Shown here one piece after another: positions 63,441-64,000 of a stretch of 64,000 bases of DNA (the stretch's first letter is position 1; every line of letters starts with the position of its first letter). Origin of the DNA: Ruegeria discodermiae (GTDB taxonomy: Bacteria > Pseudomonadota > Alphaproteobacteria > Rhodobacterales > Rhodobacteraceae); NCBI RefSeq assembly GCF_030758345.1, contig NZ_JAVAMO010000006.1, forward strand, positions 1 to 64,000, written 5' to 3'. Both the position numbers and the translations under genes were made by a program. The notes beneath the pieces are model-generated. The model did no database searches and had not been told where the DNA came from. It was given only the letters and a program-made list of their open reading frames with translations.

Positions 63441-64000
63441 GTGAGCGATCTGGGCATATCACGGTCCCGCGGGCAGGCATTACCCAAGCTGCCGTTTCAC
63501 AAGCGGTTTTTCGGATCGGTTCCGGTCTCGGTCGCCATTTACGCGATCATCGTCGGGCTGATCGCTTATGGCGCCTACACCGGGGCGCAGGGGATGGGGT
63601 ATAACTGGCAATGGTACCGGGTGCCGCAATTCCTCTATCGCAATACCGAGGTCGGGTTCGAATGGGGCGAGATTCCCATCGGGCTGGTTGCCACGATCAA
63701 ACTTTCGGTCACCGCCTTTCTGCTGGCCACGGCGATCGGCCTGCTGGTGGCGTTGCTGCGCCTGTCTGGTCTGGTGATCGGGGCGGCGGTTGCGGTCGGA
63801 TATCTGGAACTGATCCGCAACATCCCGCTGCTGGTGCTGCTCTACCTGTTCTATTACGTGCTGGGGCCGATCTTTGGCTTTGATCGCTATTTCGCCAGCA
63901 TCCTGACGCTTGCGGTGTTCCATTCGGCGCTGATCTCAGAAATTCTGCGCGCCGGTATCAACGCCATCCCGGCGGGCCAGTGGGAGGCCGCCAAATCCAT
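63441..64000 (+). CDS. amino acid ABC transporter permease, N-terminal part (cut by window end)
   Basis: Starting from GTG 63441, 1 bp after the ATPase stop, the frame reads to the window end without a stop. It has three or more helices (VAIYAIIVGLIAYGAY; TIKLSVTAFLLATAIGLL) and the EAA-type motif EILRAGINAIPAGQWEAAKS at the edge. HisM/GlnP-like members have this motif. The first 40 residues are a long N-terminal extension, as in AapQ/BztB-like permeases. The C-terminus is outside the window. Confidence 0.88.
   Translation, partial: MSDLGISRSRGQALPKLPFHKRFFGSVPVSVAIYAIIVGLIAYGAYTGAQGMGYNWQWYRVPQFLYRNTEVGFEWGEIPIGLVATIKLSVTAFLLATAIGLLVALLRLSGLVIGAAVAVGYLELIRNIPLLVLLYLFYYVLGPIFGFDRYFASILTLAVFHSALISEILRAGINAIPAGQWEAAKS

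Overview
The window reads as a piece of an alphaproteobacterial genome, most likely Rhodobacterales (Roseobacter-like). This is inferred from gene content, not from a marker gene: a TAXI-type TRAP transporter, an imuA-imuB-dnaE2 mutagenesis cassette, many LysR regulators, sugar ABC and GMC-oxidoreductase clusters, GC-rich coding sequence, and IS110, IS5, IS6 and IS1182 transposase remnants. No rRNA, tRNA or CRISPR array was seen.

Layout. 20-5587: a sulfatase translationally coupled to a fused TRAP permease and a TAXI receptor, with a divergent LysR gene. 5734-7266: a decayed IS110-family element beside a small palindromic intergenic repeat. 7267-9229: a LysR gene divergent from a DUF318/ArsP-like permease. 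9274-13988: a two-gene RND efflux operon lying between two direct repeats of about 115 bp and preceded by an 18-bp perfect palindrome. 14236-19369: a dicarboxylate/amino-acid symporter and a tandem Asp/Glu-racemase-like protein, next to two paralogous LysR genes; TTGCAA-spaced motifs recur in three of the intergenic regions. 19699-21688: a MarR gene and an ABM monooxygenase, then a scar of a truncated membrane gene, a DUF2924 fragment and an IS5 remnant.

21745-37320 is the dominant unit: fourteen tightly packed minus-strand genes (Gfo/Idh dehydrogenase, CoA-transferase, enoyl-CoA hydratase, aldehyde dehydrogenase, a complete sugar-type ABC importer, two GMC oxidoreductases, an SDR, a Dabb protein, a DUF993 aldolase-like protein and a LacI regulator). 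They run from a promoter carrying two TGGAACGTTCCA palindromes, with a third related site inside a GMC gene. It looks like one self-regulated uptake and catabolic operon for a polyol, sugar or sugar-like compound that I cannot name.

37561-42857 holds a nrdE/nrdF scar, dispersed repeats, two SDR genes, a LysR gene, and a small exported intradiol-dioxygenase-like protein with a haem-type membrane partner. 43019-50418 is a complete seven-gene Nit1C cluster (nitrilase, radical SAM, GNAT, AIR-synthase-like, two small conserved proteins, flavin oxidoreductase) divergent from a MocR-type regulator with repeated ATACAAT/ATTGTAT sites. 50395-53997 is a junk zone: a small membrane ORF, a truncated cytochrome b561, an IS6 pseudogene and an IS1182 element with an amber codon. 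54015-59330 is dnaE2-imuB-imuA, followed by a CrpP/Rmf-like small protein, then a MATE/XRE-cupin/AhpD-like operon (59848-62420) and the start of a polar amino-acid ABC transporter cut by the window end.

All functions are assigned by recognising motifs and protein families by eye; no database search was possible.
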